Of a DNA stretch of 45,512 nt, positions 24,556-32,533 are shown in pieces. The notes under the pieces were generated by a model. That model had not been told where the DNA came from. It saw nothing but the letters and a program-made list of their open reading frames with translations, and searched no databases. The position numbers and the translations under genes are program-made. This DNA comes from JAWOJB01 sp046484325 (GTDB taxonomy: Bacteria; Actinomycetota; Acidimicrobiia; Spongiisociales; ZC4RG35): NCBI GenBank assembly GCA_046484325.1, contig JAWOJB010000075.1, positions 1-45,512 on the forward strand, in the 5' to 3' direction. Every line of letters begins with the position of its first letter. Within the stretch, counting starts at the first letter, position 1.

Positions 24556-25329
24556 TCAGCCTGCGGAGCCACCGGCCGGCGCCGCAGTGACCTCGCCGGC
24601 TGGCTCGAGCTCGTCGGCGGCCCCGCGCCCAGCGCCGCCCTTGCTGGAGAGCTCGCGTCCTTCTCGGCACGCCTGGGCGATCACCGAGGCCACCAGCCCC
24701 GCCGCCCGGATGGCATCGTCGTTGCCGGGGATCACGTAGGTGATGGAGTCGGGGTCGCAGTTCGTGTCGACGAGTGCCACCACCGGCAGCCCGAGCCGTT
24801 CAGCCTCCTTCACCGCCGTCGTTTCGGCGTTGACGTCGACCACGAAGATCGCATCGGGAACCCGGGTGAGTTCACTCACCCCGCCCAGGTTCTGCTGGAG
24901 CTTCGCCAGCTCTCGACGCAGCCGGAGCCTCTCCTTCTTGGGGCGGGCGTTCATCTCGCCCGTCTCCTCCATCCGGGTGAGCTCCTTCATGTAGTAGATC
25001 CGCTTCTGGATCGTCTGGAAGTTGGTGAGCATGCCGCCCAGCCACCGATAGTTGACATAGGGCATCCCGGCGGCAGTCGCCTGCTCGGCGATCGGTGCCT
25101 GCGCCTGCTTCTTCGTCCCCACGAACAGGACCGTGCCGCCGTCGGCGGCGAGATCGCGGACGAAGGTGGCGGCCTCCTCTATGAGCTCCACCGTCTGGCG
25201 GAGGTCGATGATGTGGATCCCGTTCCGCTCGCCGTAGATGTACGGCGCCATCTTCGGGTTCCACCGACGGGTCTGATGGCCGAAGTGGACCCCGGCCTCC
25301 AACAGCTGCTTCATGGCGACGGCGGCCAT
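24556..25329 (-). CDS. rpsB: 30S ribosomal protein S2
   Basis: The 257-aa small-subunit protein has MKQLLEAGVHFGHQTRRWNPKM, the FVGTKKQAQ segment, RWLGGMLTNFQTIQKRI and the P-loop-like PVVALVDTNCDPD motif. It ends with a 30-residue Gly/Ala/Glu tail. The ATG at 25329 follows an AGGAGGAG-type Shine-Dalgarno. The 145-bp spacer to the sigma-factor gene contains no other gene. Confidence 0.97.
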   Translation of the reverse strand: MAAVAMKQLLEAGVHFGHQTRRWNPKMAPYIYGERNGIHIIDLRQTVELIEEAATFVRDLAADGGTVLFVGTKKQAQAPIAEQATAAGMPYVNYRWLGGMLTNFQTIQKRIYYMKELTRMEETGEMNARPKKERLRLRRELAKLQQNLGGVSELTRVPDAIFVVDVNAETTAVKEAERLGLPVVALVDTNCDPDSITYVIPGNDDAIRAAGLVASVIAQACREGRELSSKGGAGRGAADELEPAGEVTAAPAGGSAG

Positions 25330-25450
25330 GGCTCTCCTCCTGGTTGCTGCCTCCGCCCGCCGGCCGGGACTCCGGCCTGCCGGTGGCCCGCCGACTCGAG
25401 AGGACTCGACCAGGTGGCGGGACGGGCGTGTGTGATGGCGAGAGTGTACG

Positions 25451-25467
25451 CCGGGTGGGCGACCCGG
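25451..25467 (-). terminator. Possible hairpin after the sigma-factor gene
   Basis: CCGGGT (25451-25456), loop GGGCG, ACCCGG (25462-25467), 8 nt after the sigma-factor stop and about 120 nt before rpsB. It is a 6-bp stem without a U-tract, so only a weak candidate. Confidence 0.3.
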
Positions 25468-25474
25468 GCGAACC

Positions 25475-26263
25475 TCAACGGCTGCTGGGCTCGCGCATCC
25501 GGTTGCGCAGGCTCATCACGCTCTTCGAGTGGATCTGACAGACTCTCGACTCGGTGACGCCGAGCACGGCTCCGATCTCGGCGAGCGTGAGTCCCTCGTA
25601 GTAGTACAGCGTGAGAACCAGTCGATCGCGATCCGGCAGACGATTGATGGAGTCCGTCAGGATGCGCCGGGTCTCGGCGAGCTGGAACTCGACCTCGGGA
25701 TCAACGCCCTTGGGGTCGGCCATCACATCCCCGACCGAGCTCGCCGAGTCCGGGGTCAGCAACTCGTCGAGCGCCACCAGACCGAGGTTGGAGATCTCCG
25801 CGAGGTCGTTGAGGAGGTCGTCGAGCGGGCGGTCGAGGTGGGCGGCCAGCTCCTCGTCGGTGGGGGTGCGTTGCAGGCGGTGCTCGAGCTCGGCCACCGC
25901 GCGCTCGATCTCACGGGCCCGGGCCCGCACGGATCGCGGCACCCAGTCGAGCGCCCGCAACTCGTCGAGGATCGCCCCCTTGATCCGGTTGATCGCATAG
26001 GTCTCGAACTTGAATCCCCGCTCGGGCTCGAACTTGTCGATCGCATCGATGAGGCCGAACACGCCGTAGGACACGAGATCCGATGGGTCGACGCTCCTGG
26101 GGAGCCCCACGCCGACGCGTCCCGCGACGAACTTGACGAGCGGTGAGTAGTGGAGGATGAGGCCCTCCCTCGCCCGTTCGTCGGCGGTCGCCTTGAACCG
26201 CTGCCACAGGAGGGCGATCGGGTCGGCGACGGCTTCGTCACGCACGTGGATGGCTCTGCTCAT
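25475..26263 (-). CDS. whiG: FliA/WhiG-family RNA polymerase sigma factor
   Basis: A group 3 sigma factor of 262 aa. Region 2 is LILHYSPLVKFVAGRVGVGLP to LVSYGVFGLIDAIDKFEPERGFKFETYAINRIKGAILDELR; region 3 is RARAREIERAVAELEHRL; region 4 is RLPDRDRLVLTLYYYEGLTLAEIGAVLGVTESRVCQIH. This is the pattern of sigma-28/WhiG, whose members control motility or, in streptomycetes, sporulation. The gene context (next to rpsB) also occurs in streptomycetes. No flagellar genes are near. The ATG at 26263 overlaps the recombinase gene by 26 nt; a GTG at 26245 is an alternative start. Confidence 0.9.
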   Translation of the reverse strand: MSRAIHVRDEAVADPIALLWQRFKATADERAREGLILHYSPLVKFVAGRVGVGLPRSVDPSDLVSYGVFGLIDAIDKFEPERGFKFETYAINRIKGAILDELRALDWVPRSVRARAREIERAVAELEHRLQRTPTDEELAAHLDRPLDDLLNDLAEISNLGLVALDELLTPDSASSVGDVMADPKGVDPEVEFQLAETRRILTDSINRLPDRDRLVLTLYYYEGLTLAEIGAVLGVTESRVCQIHSKSVMSLRNRMREPSSR

Positions 26264-27131
26264 AGGCGGATCGGAGGTGCTGGCGGGTCACGTGAGTGTA
26301 GATCTGTGTCGTCGCCACGTCGCCGTGACCGAGCAGCTCCTGGACCGTGCGCAGGTCGGCGCCACCCTCGAGGAGGTGGGTGGCGAAGGAGTGCCGCAGC
26401 GAGTGAGGGAAGGTGCCGAGGCGCGTTCGCACCACCCGGCGAACGCCCCGCACCCCCAGCGGACGCCCTGCCGACCCGACGAAGAGGGCGTCGCCGGCGT
26501 CCGGTGAGGCCAGGTGCGGCCGGCCGTCCCGGACCCAGCGATCCACCGCCGTCCGGGCCGGGCGACCGACCGGGACCATGCGGACCTTGCCGCCCTTGCC
26601 GGCCACCCGCAGGACCTCCCGGTCGTGGAGATCGGCGCACCGGATGGCGGTCAGCTCGGAGACCCGCAGGCCACCGGCATAGAGCAGCTCGAGGATGGCC
26701 CGATCGCGCAGGCCGAGCGGCCCCTCGGCCTCGAATCCCTCCAGTGCCGCCGCCAGGGCGCGAGCCGACAGGGGCTGCGGCAGCCGACGTGGCGAGCGCG
26801 AGCCACCGACTCCGACGGCCGGGTTCGCGGGGACGATGCCCCGCCGGCAGGCATCCCGGAAGAAGGCTCGCACGGCCGAGGCCTTGCGAGCCGCCGACGT
26901 CCGGGCGTATCCGAGCGAATCGAGCCGGGCGAGGTAGCCCCGTACCGAGGAGCGATCGATCGAGCCGAGGTCTCGGGTCCCCGACTCATCGCAAAACCCG
27001 AAGAACTGGGAGAGGTCGCGGCGGTAGGCGTCGATGGTGTTGGGCGACAGCCGCCGCTGCACGGCCAACCGGTCGAGGTAGCCGTCGACGGCACCCGCCA
27101 CCCACGCCGGCGGGTCGGGGATCGGGGTCAC
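26238..27131 (-). CDS. Xer-type tyrosine recombinase
   Basis: The 297-aa site-specific recombinase has an N-terminal SAM-like core-binding domain (GYLDRLAVQRRLSPNTIDAYRRDL) and a catalytic domain with all residues in place: Arg156 (AGGLRVSEL), Lys182 (GKGGKVR), His243 and Arg246 (PHSLRHSFATHLL), His269 (LLGHGDV) and the nucleophile Tyr278 (TTQIYTHV). Length and context between dprA and the sigma factor indicate a chromosome-dimer-resolving XerC or XerD and not a phage integrase. Which of the two it is cannot be said. The start is GTG. Confidence 0.9.
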   Translation of the reverse strand: MTPIPDPPAWVAGAVDGYLDRLAVQRRLSPNTIDAYRRDLSQFFGFCDESGTRDLGSIDRSSVRGYLARLDSLGYARTSAARKASAVRAFFRDACRRGIVPANPAVGVGGSRSPRRLPQPLSARALAAALEGFEAEGPLGLRDRAILELLYAGGLRVSELTAIRCADLHDREVLRVAGKGGKVRMVPVGRPARTAVDRWVRDGRPHLASPDAGDALFVGSAGRPLGVRGVRRVVRTRLGTFPHSLRHSFATHLLEGGADLRTVQELLGHGDVATTQIYTHVTRQHLRSAYEQSHPRA

Positions 27132-27140
27132 TCGGGCATG

Positions 27141-28163
27141 CTACGACCCCCCGGGCCCGGGGGTGGGCATCGAGCCCTCCCCGCGAGGCACGACCATGCC
27201 GGAGCGCACCTCGACGGCGCCCTCCCGCTCGAGGCGGGCGAGCTCGGCCAGGCCATCCGCCACCGGAAGGCCCAGGCGACCGAGCCAGGTCTCCACCGAC
27301 ACGGGCCCGCTGGGCTCCATCACTGCGTCACCCCGCCGAGCGATCAACCCGGCCAGCTCGAGGGTGGTGAGCAGATCCTCGACCCCGAGCACCGGATGGG
27401 CCCCGTCCCGGATGAGGAGGTTCGTGCCCACCGAGGCAGGCCGGTCGATGTCACCGGGCACGGCCAGCACCTCCCGACCAAGCTCGAGCGCGATGCGAGC
27501 GGTGATGAGGGCCCCGCCCGTGGCACCCGCCTCGACCACCACCACGGCCTCGCTCCAGGCCGCGATCAGACGGTTGCGCACCGGGAACCGCCATGCCTCG
27601 GGGGCACGGCCTGGCGGGTATTCGGAGACGACGGCCCCGCCGGTCGCGACCATCTGCTCGCCGAGCTTCCGGTGCTCGCCGGGGTACCAGCGATCGATGC
27701 CGCATCCCAGCACGGCCAGCGCCGTCCCGCCGGCCGCGACCGTGCCTGTGTGAGCGGCGCCGTCGACCCCTCTGGCCAGACCGCTGACCACGGTGGCCCC
27801 GGCTCCGGCGAGCCCAGCCCCCAGAGCCCTGGCCAGCGCCAACCCATACGGCGTGCACCTACGGGTCCCGATCACGGCCACGGCCGGGCCATCGGGCAGG
27901 GACCCTCGAACGAAGAGGCCGACCGGGGGGTCCGGCAGGTCACGGAGGCCGCTCGGCAGCCGCGGATCGTCGCCGGCCACGAACCAGGCCCCAACCCGGT
28001 CGAGCCTGGCCGTCACATCTCCCGCGTCGAGATGGCCCACCGGGTCGGGCACCGTGGCCCGGATCGCGGCCAGCACCCGCTCGGGCGATCCGTGGCGAGC
28101 CATCAGCCCCGCCAGACGGGCAGGCGTGAGATCGGCGTGGGTGAGCAGGAGGCGGGCGCTCAC
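27141..28163 (-). CDS. dprA: DNA-processing protein DprA
   Basis: Loads RecA onto incoming single-stranded DNA in transformation; also widespread in non-competent species. The 340-aa protein has an N-terminal helical part, the Rossmann-like core (AVIGTRRCTPYG, VVSGLARGVDGAAHTG, LGCGIDRWYPGEHRKL, RFPVRNRLIAAWSEAVVVVEA) and a C-terminal winged-helix part (ETWLGRLGLPVADGLAELARLEREG). The start chosen is the GTG at 28163, overlapping the comM stop as GTGA; a GTG one codon upstream is possible. Confidence 0.94.
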   Translation of the reverse strand: MSARLLLTHADLTPARLAGLMARHGSPERVLAAIRATVPDPVGHLDAGDVTARLDRVGAWFVAGDDPRLPSGLRDLPDPPVGLFVRGSLPDGPAVAVIGTRRCTPYGLALARALGAGLAGAGATVVSGLARGVDGAAHTGTVAAGGTALAVLGCGIDRWYPGEHRKLGEQMVATGGAVVSEYPPGRAPEAWRFPVRNRLIAAWSEAVVVVEAGATGGALITARIALELGREVLAVPGDIDRPASVGTNLLIRDGAHPVLGVEDLLTTLELAGLIARRGDAVMEPSGPVSVETWLGRLGLPVADGLAELARLEREGAVEVRSGMVVPRGEGSMPTPGPGGS

Positions 28164-29623
28164 CACGACCCCCGGTAGGCGAAGGCCTCGGCGACGTGAG
28201 GCTCGTCGACCGTGTCGGACCCTGCAAGGTCGGCGATGGTCCGGGACACCCGCCGGACCCGCTCGATCGCCCTGGCGGAGAGCTGTCTGCGCTCGGAGGC
28301 GTCGGCGATCATCGCCCTGGCCGACGGCGCCGTCGGCATGCGGTCGAGCGCCCGTCGGGTCAGCAGGTGATTGGTCGTCCCCCGCTCTTCCTGTCGGCGC
28401 CGCGCGACCAGCACCCGCTCGGCCACCGAGGCGCTCGGCTCCCCCGGTGGGCCCAGCACCTCGGAGGGATCGGGGCGGGTCAGCCGGATCCAGAGGTCGA
28501 AGCGATCGAGCAACGGGCCGGACAGACGGCGCCGATGGCGCTCGAGCGTCGCCGGGGTGCACCGGCAGGGTATCCGTCCGTCCCCCTCGTACCCACACGG
28601 GCAGGGGTTGGTGGCGGCCACCAGCTGGACCCGGCACGGGAAGCGGAGGGTCCGGCCCTGACGGGCGATCACCACCGAGCCCTCTTCGAGCGGTTGGCGC
28701 AGGGCGTTGAGCAGGTGGGGCGGGAACTCCCCCAGCTCATCGAGAAACAGGATTCCCAGATGGGCTAGCGACAGTTCGCCGGGAGTGGGGTGGCCCGTCC
28801 CTCCCCCGACCACGGCGGCGGTGGAAGCCGTGTGATGGGGGGACCGGAACGGCCGAGAGGTGGGGGGAGGCAGATCGGCCGCGCTCCAGATGCATCCGAG
28901 CTCCACCACCTCGGCCGGGCTCGGCGGCGGGAGGATCGAGGGCAGCCGCCGCGCCAGCATCGTCTTGCCGACGCCGGGCGGGCCGACCATCACGAGATGG
29001 TGGGCACCGGCGGCTGCGATCTCGAGGGCCCGCCTGGCCAGCAGCTGGCCGCGGACGTCGGCCAGGTCGGCGGGGTCGACGGCGGCGGGTGCGTTCGGGA
29101 CGATCGCCGCCACCGGGCCCCGCCCGGTCACAACCTCCACCGCCTCGGCCAGGCTCCCGACCGGGCGGACATCGGCTCCCGATACGAGGGTGGCCACCGG
29201 GGCGTCGGCGGTCGGGACCAGGCAGGGGACCCCCATCCGCTCGGCCACGATGGCCGCCGCCAGCGCCCCGCGTGTCGGGCGCACCGTGCCATCGAGTGCC
29301 AGCTCCCCCACCGCCACGAGCCTCGCCCCGCTCGCCGGGATGTCACCGGTGGCCGCCAGCACGCCGAGGGCGATCGGGAGGTCGAAGCCGGAGCCGCCCT
29401 TGGGGAGATCGGCGGGGCCGAGATTGACGGTGACCTGCCTGACGGGCAGACCGAACCCGGACGAGGTCAGAGCGGCCTTCACCCGGTCGCGCGCCTCCCG
29501 CACGGCGGTGTCGGGGAGCCCGACGACGCAGAACCGGTCCTTCGGGCCGCCGATGTGGGCCTCCACCCTCACCGGGTGGGGCTCGGCGCCGACCATGGTG
29601 GCCGAGAGGGTCGATGCGAACAT
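28160..29623 (-). CDS. comM: YifB/ComM family Mg-chelatase-like AAA ATPase
   Basis: A hexameric helicase-like ATPase that in competent bacteria drives branch migration of integrating DNA. The 487-aa protein has the ChlI-like N-terminal domain (VRVEAHIGGPKDRFCVVGLPDTAVREARDRV, then LPKGGSGFDLPIALGVL), the AAA core with Walker A GPPGVGKT and Walker B GILFLDELGEF, a four-cysteine insert CPCGYEGDGRIPCRC, and the C-terminal Mg_chelatase_C domain. The start is placed at the ATG at 29623, 7 nt after a TAGCTT box; a TTG three codons upstream would lie inside that promoter spacer. Confidence 0.94.
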   Translation of the reverse strand: MFASTLSATMVGAEPHPVRVEAHIGGPKDRFCVVGLPDTAVREARDRVKAALTSSGFGLPVRQVTVNLGPADLPKGGSGFDLPIALGVLAATGDIPASGARLVAVGELALDGTVRPTRGALAAAIVAERMGVPCLVPTADAPVATLVSGADVRPVGSLAEAVEVVTGRGPVAAIVPNAPAAVDPADLADVRGQLLARRALEIAAAGAHHLVMVGPPGVGKTMLARRLPSILPPPSPAEVVELGCIWSAADLPPPTSRPFRSPHHTASTAAVVGGGTGHPTPGELSLAHLGILFLDELGEFPPHLLNALRQPLEEGSVVIARQGRTLRFPCRVQLVAATNPCPCGYEGDGRIPCRCTPATLERHRRRLSGPLLDRFDLWIRLTRPDPSEVLGPPGEPSASVAERVLVARRRQEERGTTNHLLTRRALDRMPTAPSARAMIADASERRQLSARAIERVRRVSRTIADLAGSDTVDEPHVAEAFAYRGSW

Positions 29624-29630
29624 GTCGCCC

Positions 29631-29636
29631 AAGCTA
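29631..29636 (-). promoter_or_regulatory. -10 box TAGCTT, leaderless promoter of comM
   Basis: TAGCTT on the minus strand ends 7 nt before the ATG at 29623, matching the spacing at ispG, the enoyl-CoA hydratase and the left-edge gene. It decides the comM start. Confidence 0.45.
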
Positions 29637-29665
29637 CGGGCGGGCTGTGACGCGAACGCGGCCGG

Positions 29666-30442
29666 TCAGCCGCCTCGGAACTCGGGGCGGCGCTTCTGCA
29701 GGAACGCCGCCATCCCTTCGAGGACGTCGGCCGTGGAGAAGCAGATGGCCTGGGATTGTCCCTCCCATCCCAACGCCTCCTCGAGCGTCACGTCCCAGCT
29801 CCGGTCGATCCCCTGCTTGGCGAACATCTGGGCAACCGGGGCGCCATCCAGCATGCGGCCGGCCATGGCGTCGACGGCCTCCTCGAGGTGCTCGGGGGCG
29901 ACGACCTCGAGCACGAGGCCGATCCGGAGAGCCTCCTCGGCGTCCACCATTCGACCGGTGAGGGCCAACTCCTTGGCCCGCTGGAGGCCGACGAGACGGG
30001 GCAGCAGCCACGTCCCACCCGAATCGACCGTCAGCCCGCGCCGCACGAAGATCTCCGAGAAACGGGCCCGGTCGGTCGCCACCACCACGTCGCATCCGAG
30101 TGCCAGGTTCATGCCGGCTCCGACCGCCACCCCGTCGACCGCGGCGATGGTCGGCTTTGTGATCCGGTGGAGGGCGAGCGCGGTCTCGGTGACCGTCTTC
30201 ATCCGCTCGTGACGGGCGCCGACCCCCGAGAGGTCCACCGCGATCGAGGGGTCGAGGTCGGCACCCGAGCAGAACTCCCCGCCGCTCCCCGTGACGACGA
30301 GCACTCGCTCGTCGGACCGCTCGAAGTCGACGAACGCCGACCGCAGCTCGTCCCAACCGTCTGGGGGAATGGCGTTCTTCCGCTCGGGGCGGTCGAGCCG
30401 GAGCCACCGGATCGGGCCCCGGTCCTCGATCTGGAACCACAT
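29666..30442 (-). CDS. Enoyl-CoA hydratase/isomerase (crotonase) family protein
   Basis: The 258-aa crotonase-fold protein is expected to act on an acyl-CoA. It has RLDRPERKNAIPPDGW, the first oxyanion-hole segment VVTGSGGEFCSGADLDP and the second GVAVGAGMNLALGCDVVVA, then GLTVDSGGTWLLPRLVG and the C-terminal trimerisation helix ending FLQKRRPEFRG. The segment where canonical hydratases have Glu164 reads VDSGG, so hydratase activity is not certain. It is not part of a fatty-acid operon here and has its own TACCCT promoter. Confidence 0.88.
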   Translation of the reverse strand: MWFQIEDRGPIRWLRLDRPERKNAIPPDGWDELRSAFVDFERSDERVLVVTGSGGEFCSGADLDPSIAVDLSGVGARHERMKTVTETALALHRITKPTIAAVDGVAVGAGMNLALGCDVVVATDRARFSEIFVRRGLTVDSGGTWLLPRLVGLQRAKELALTGRMVDAEEALRIGLVLEVVAPEHLEEAVDAMAGRMLDGAPVAQMFAKQGIDRSWDVTLEEALGWEGQSQAICFSTADVLEGMAAFLQKRRPEFRGG

Positions 30443-30449
30443 CAGGGCG

Positions 30450-30455
30450 AGGGTA
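30450..30455 (-). promoter_or_regulatory. -10 box TACCCT, leaderless promoter of the enoyl-CoA hydratase gene
   Basis: TACCCT on the minus strand ends 7 nt before the ATG at 30442. It faces the divergent TACCCT box at 30545-30550. Confidence 0.5.
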
Positions 30456-30490
30456 GCGACCGTTGCAGAGGCGGCGACTTACCGCAGCAT

Positions 30491-30533
30491 CATTGAGCAT
30501 CCGTGTGGCCACAGCCCACATCGTTGCTCAATG
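30491..30533. promoter_or_regulatory. Interrupted palindrome in a divergent promoter region
   Basis: CATTGAGCA (30491-30499) and TGCTCAATG (30525-30533) are perfect inverted 9-mers separated by 25 bp; the spacer holds a second perfect palindrome, TGTGGCCACA (30504-30513). The right arm covers the expected -35 region of the plus-strand TACCCT promoter. It is a plausible operator shared by the enoyl-CoA hydratase gene and the small-protein pair; no regulator is named by the sequence. Confidence 0.4.
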
Positions 30534-30544
30534 AACCTTGCGGG

Positions 30545-30550
30545 TACCCT
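30545..30550 (+). promoter_or_regulatory. -10 box TACCCT, leaderless promoter of the small-protein pair
   Basis: TACCCT ends 6 nt before the ATG at 30557. There is no Shine-Dalgarno in the gap. Confidence 0.5.
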
Positions 30551-30556
30551 CCCACC

Positions 30557-30670
30557 ATGGGGTTCAACCCGTTCCGACCCTCCCGCCGTAGCCTCGCCGA
30601 CGTTGCCCTGATGGTCGCCGCCCTCGCGGTCACGGCCGCCGTCCTGTGGTGGGCGGCCTTCTCCAACTGA
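30557..30670 (+). CDS. 37-residue single-pass membrane protein
   Basis: The ORF is MGFNPFRPSR, then one hydrophobic helix from about residue 13 to 35 (ADVALMVAALAVTAAVLWWAAF), ending SN. The positive N-terminus predicts N-in topology. Three things support it as a gene: the TACCCT box 6 nt upstream, a clean membrane helix, and a TGATG overlap with the zinc-ribbon gene downstream. I do not recognise the family. It may be a partner or membrane anchor of the zinc-ribbon protein; that is inference from coupling alone. Confidence 0.7.
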   Translation: MGFNPFRPSRRSLADVALMVAALAVTAAVLWWAAFSN

Positions 30671-30879
30671 TGGACACCGTGATCGTCTCGGCCGTTCAGC
30701 CGGACGCAGCCCGCAGACCCTATCGGTGCCCCGGATGTGACCTCGTCATCGAGCCCGGGACCTTCCACCTGGTGGTGGTACCCGAACACGAGCCTGACCT
30801 ACGCCGGCACTGGCACCACGGCTGCTGGCACAAGCACCTCCGCCGGTACCGGGGAAGGCGTCAGGCGTCCCGCACCTGA
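30670..30879 (+). CDS. Small zinc-ribbon protein
   Basis: A 69-aa protein with one probable zinc site: Cys20 and Cys23 in YRCPGCD, then His49 and Cys52 in HWHHGCW, with a GTFHLVVVPE beta segment between and a basic tail (HKHLRRYRGRRQ). I recall small conserved actinobacterial proteins of the type YRCPGC..IxPGTxHVVV..RHWHTxCW, of unknown function. The start is the ATG at 30670 in the TGATG overlap; eight codons of open frame lie upstream of it. The 3' end overlaps the ABC permease gene by 19 bp, convergently. Confidence 0.75.
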   Translation: MDTVIVSAVQPDAARRPYRCPGCDLVIEPGTFHLVVVPEHEPDLRRHWHHGCWHKHLRRYRGRRQASRT

Positions 30880-31631
30880 AGACCCACCCAGGCCAGCGCC
30901 ACCCCCACCAGCGCCCAGCCAAAGATCACGGCCGCTGCCTCGCCCACCGACATCGACCCGATGAAGCCGATACCGAATCCGCCGGTGATGTCACTCAGGT
31001 CGGCGATGAACGCCGAGGAGGCGCCGCTCAGCGACACCCGTTGCCAGGGTCGCCAGATCGCGAGGATCCCCTCGCCGAAGGCGAAGGCGAGGCCGAGGCC
31101 GATCGCCGGCCCGATCGACCGGAGTATGGCGGCGGCGCCAAGGCCGAGCGACACCCAGGCGAACTCGATGAGGCCCGTCTTCCAGACCACCGCCCACCAC
31201 TCGCCGGCGACCGGAGCCCCGTCGCCCGCGGCAAAGAGCAGTGTCACCAGCGACCAGCCCCCGATAGCAGCGAGCGTGGCCACCCACGCTGCCAGCGTGG
31301 CAACGACCGTCTTGGCGGCGAGGTGCATCCAGCGGCGGGACTCCATGGTCAGGCTCGTGGCCCAGATCGTCCCGGTCGTCTCTCCGGCGAGCAGCACCAC
31401 GGCCAAGATCACCGGGAACCAGGTCTGGCCGATCGCCTGGGTCGCCCCGAACAGGTAGGCGTCGGGTTTGGTGATCCCGGGGAACCCCTCGAACGCCTCG
31501 GGGGCGAGCGGCGGCACGACGACGAGGAGGACCGCCACCATCCCCATCACGAAGGCAAAGATGCCGAGCATGACCCAGTAGAGCTTGCGTTTCACGAGCT
31601 TGATGAACTCGGCCCGCAGCAGCCCGGTCAC
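30861..31631 (-). CDS. ABC-2 type transporter permease
   Basis: A 256-aa integral membrane protein with about six hydrophobic helices, beginning LLRAEFIKLVKRKLYWVMLGIFAFVMGMVAVLLVVV, the usual opening of ABC-2 permeases in natA/natB-like exporters. The GTG start overlaps the ATPase stop as GTGA, so the two form a two-component exporter. Substrate is unknown; such pairs export drugs, peptides or sodium. The pair lies between yraN and the small plus-strand genes. Confidence 0.88.
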   Translation of the reverse strand: MTGLLRAEFIKLVKRKLYWVMLGIFAFVMGMVAVLLVVVPPLAPEAFEGFPGITKPDAYLFGATQAIGQTWFPVILAVVLLAGETTGTIWATSLTMESRRWMHLAAKTVVATLAAWVATLAAIGGWSLVTLLFAAGDGAPVAGEWWAVVWKTGLIEFAWVSLGLGAAAILRSIGPAIGLGLAFAFGEGILAIWRPWQRVSLSGASSAFIADLSDITGGFGIGFIGSMSVGEAAAVIFGWALVGVALAWVGLQVRDA

Positions 31632-32521
31632 GAGCCGGTCTCACCGGTCAGCTCGAGGAAGACCCGCTCGAGGGTCACGGTCTCGGGGGCCAGTAGCGAC
31701 GGGTAGACACCGGACCCGGCCAGCACCCGGCTGATCTGTGACCCCTCGGCACCCGAGACGAGCAACTCGTCGCCTTCGACCTCCACCCCCAGGCCCGCCG
31801 CCCGGAGGAGATCCACCGCCCGGTCCCGCTCCCCCACCCGCACCCGGTGGCGGCCACCATCGTCCAGCACCTCTCGTAGTGCCCCTGAAACGACCCGGCG
31901 TCCCCGATCGACGACCACCACGTCGTCGGCGAGCTGCTCGACGTCGGACAGATCGTGGCTCGAGACGATGATCGTCTTTCCACGCTCCTCGACGAGGCGG
32001 CGCAGCTGGGCCTTCAGGGCCACCTGCCCGGCCGGGTCGAGGCCATCGAGCGGCTCGTCGAGGATCAGCGCCTCGGGATCGCCCAACATGGCCACGGCGA
32101 GTGCCAGTCGCTGGCGCATGCCCTTGGAGTAGCCCTCCACCCTGCGATGGGCGACATCGTCCAGAGCCACGAAACGGAGCAGCTCGGGGATCTCGTCCCC
32201 GTCGACGCCGAGGGTGAGCGCGGCCACCCGGAGGTTGTCGGCGGCCGACAGCGTCCGGTGGAGACCGGGCTCCTCGACGATGGCCCCGACCTGCTTGACG
32301 ATCCGGGAGGTGTCGGGCCCGACCCGCATGCCCAGCACCTCCATCGACCCGGCGTCCGGCCTCGTGAGCCCGAGCAACAGTCGGAAGGTGGTGGTCTTGC
32401 CGGCGCCGTTCGGCCCGAGAAACCCCGTGAGACGGCCTGCGCCGATCGTGAACGAAAGCCCGTCGAGAGCGACGGTGGGTCCGTAGTGCTTGACCAGTCC
32501 CTCGACGGTGATCGCATCCAT
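31628..32521 (-). CDS. ABC transporter ATP-binding protein
   Basis: The 297-aa ATPase of an ABC-2 exporter has Walker A GPNGAGKT (36-43), signature YSKGMRQRLALAVAML, Walker B ALILDEPLDGLDPAG and the switch His in IIVSSHDLSDVE. About 85 C-terminal residues beyond the NBD form the extra domain typical of the CcmA/DrrA group. It is coupled to the permease downstream and begins 12 nt after the yraN stop. Confidence 0.92.
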   Translation of the reverse strand: MDAITVEGLVKHYGPTVALDGLSFTIGAGRLTGFLGPNGAGKTTTFRLLLGLTRPDAGSMEVLGMRVGPDTSRIVKQVGAIVEEPGLHRTLSAADNLRVAALTLGVDGDEIPELLRFVALDDVAHRRVEGYSKGMRQRLALAVAMLGDPEALILDEPLDGLDPAGQVALKAQLRRLVEERGKTIIVSSHDLSDVEQLADDVVVVDRGRRVVSGALREVLDDGGRHRVRVGERDRAVDLLRAAGLGVEVEGDELLVSGAEGSQISRVLAGSGVYPSLLAPETVTLERVFLELTGETGS

Positions 32522-32533
32522 GGGTCGAAGACC

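Noticed and set aside
26238..27131. Tyrosine recombinase as a sign of a prophage or integrative element
   Set aside because: Length, active-site layout and position beside dprA and rpsB fit a housekeeping Xer protein. No attachment repeats, phage genes or composition change are near.
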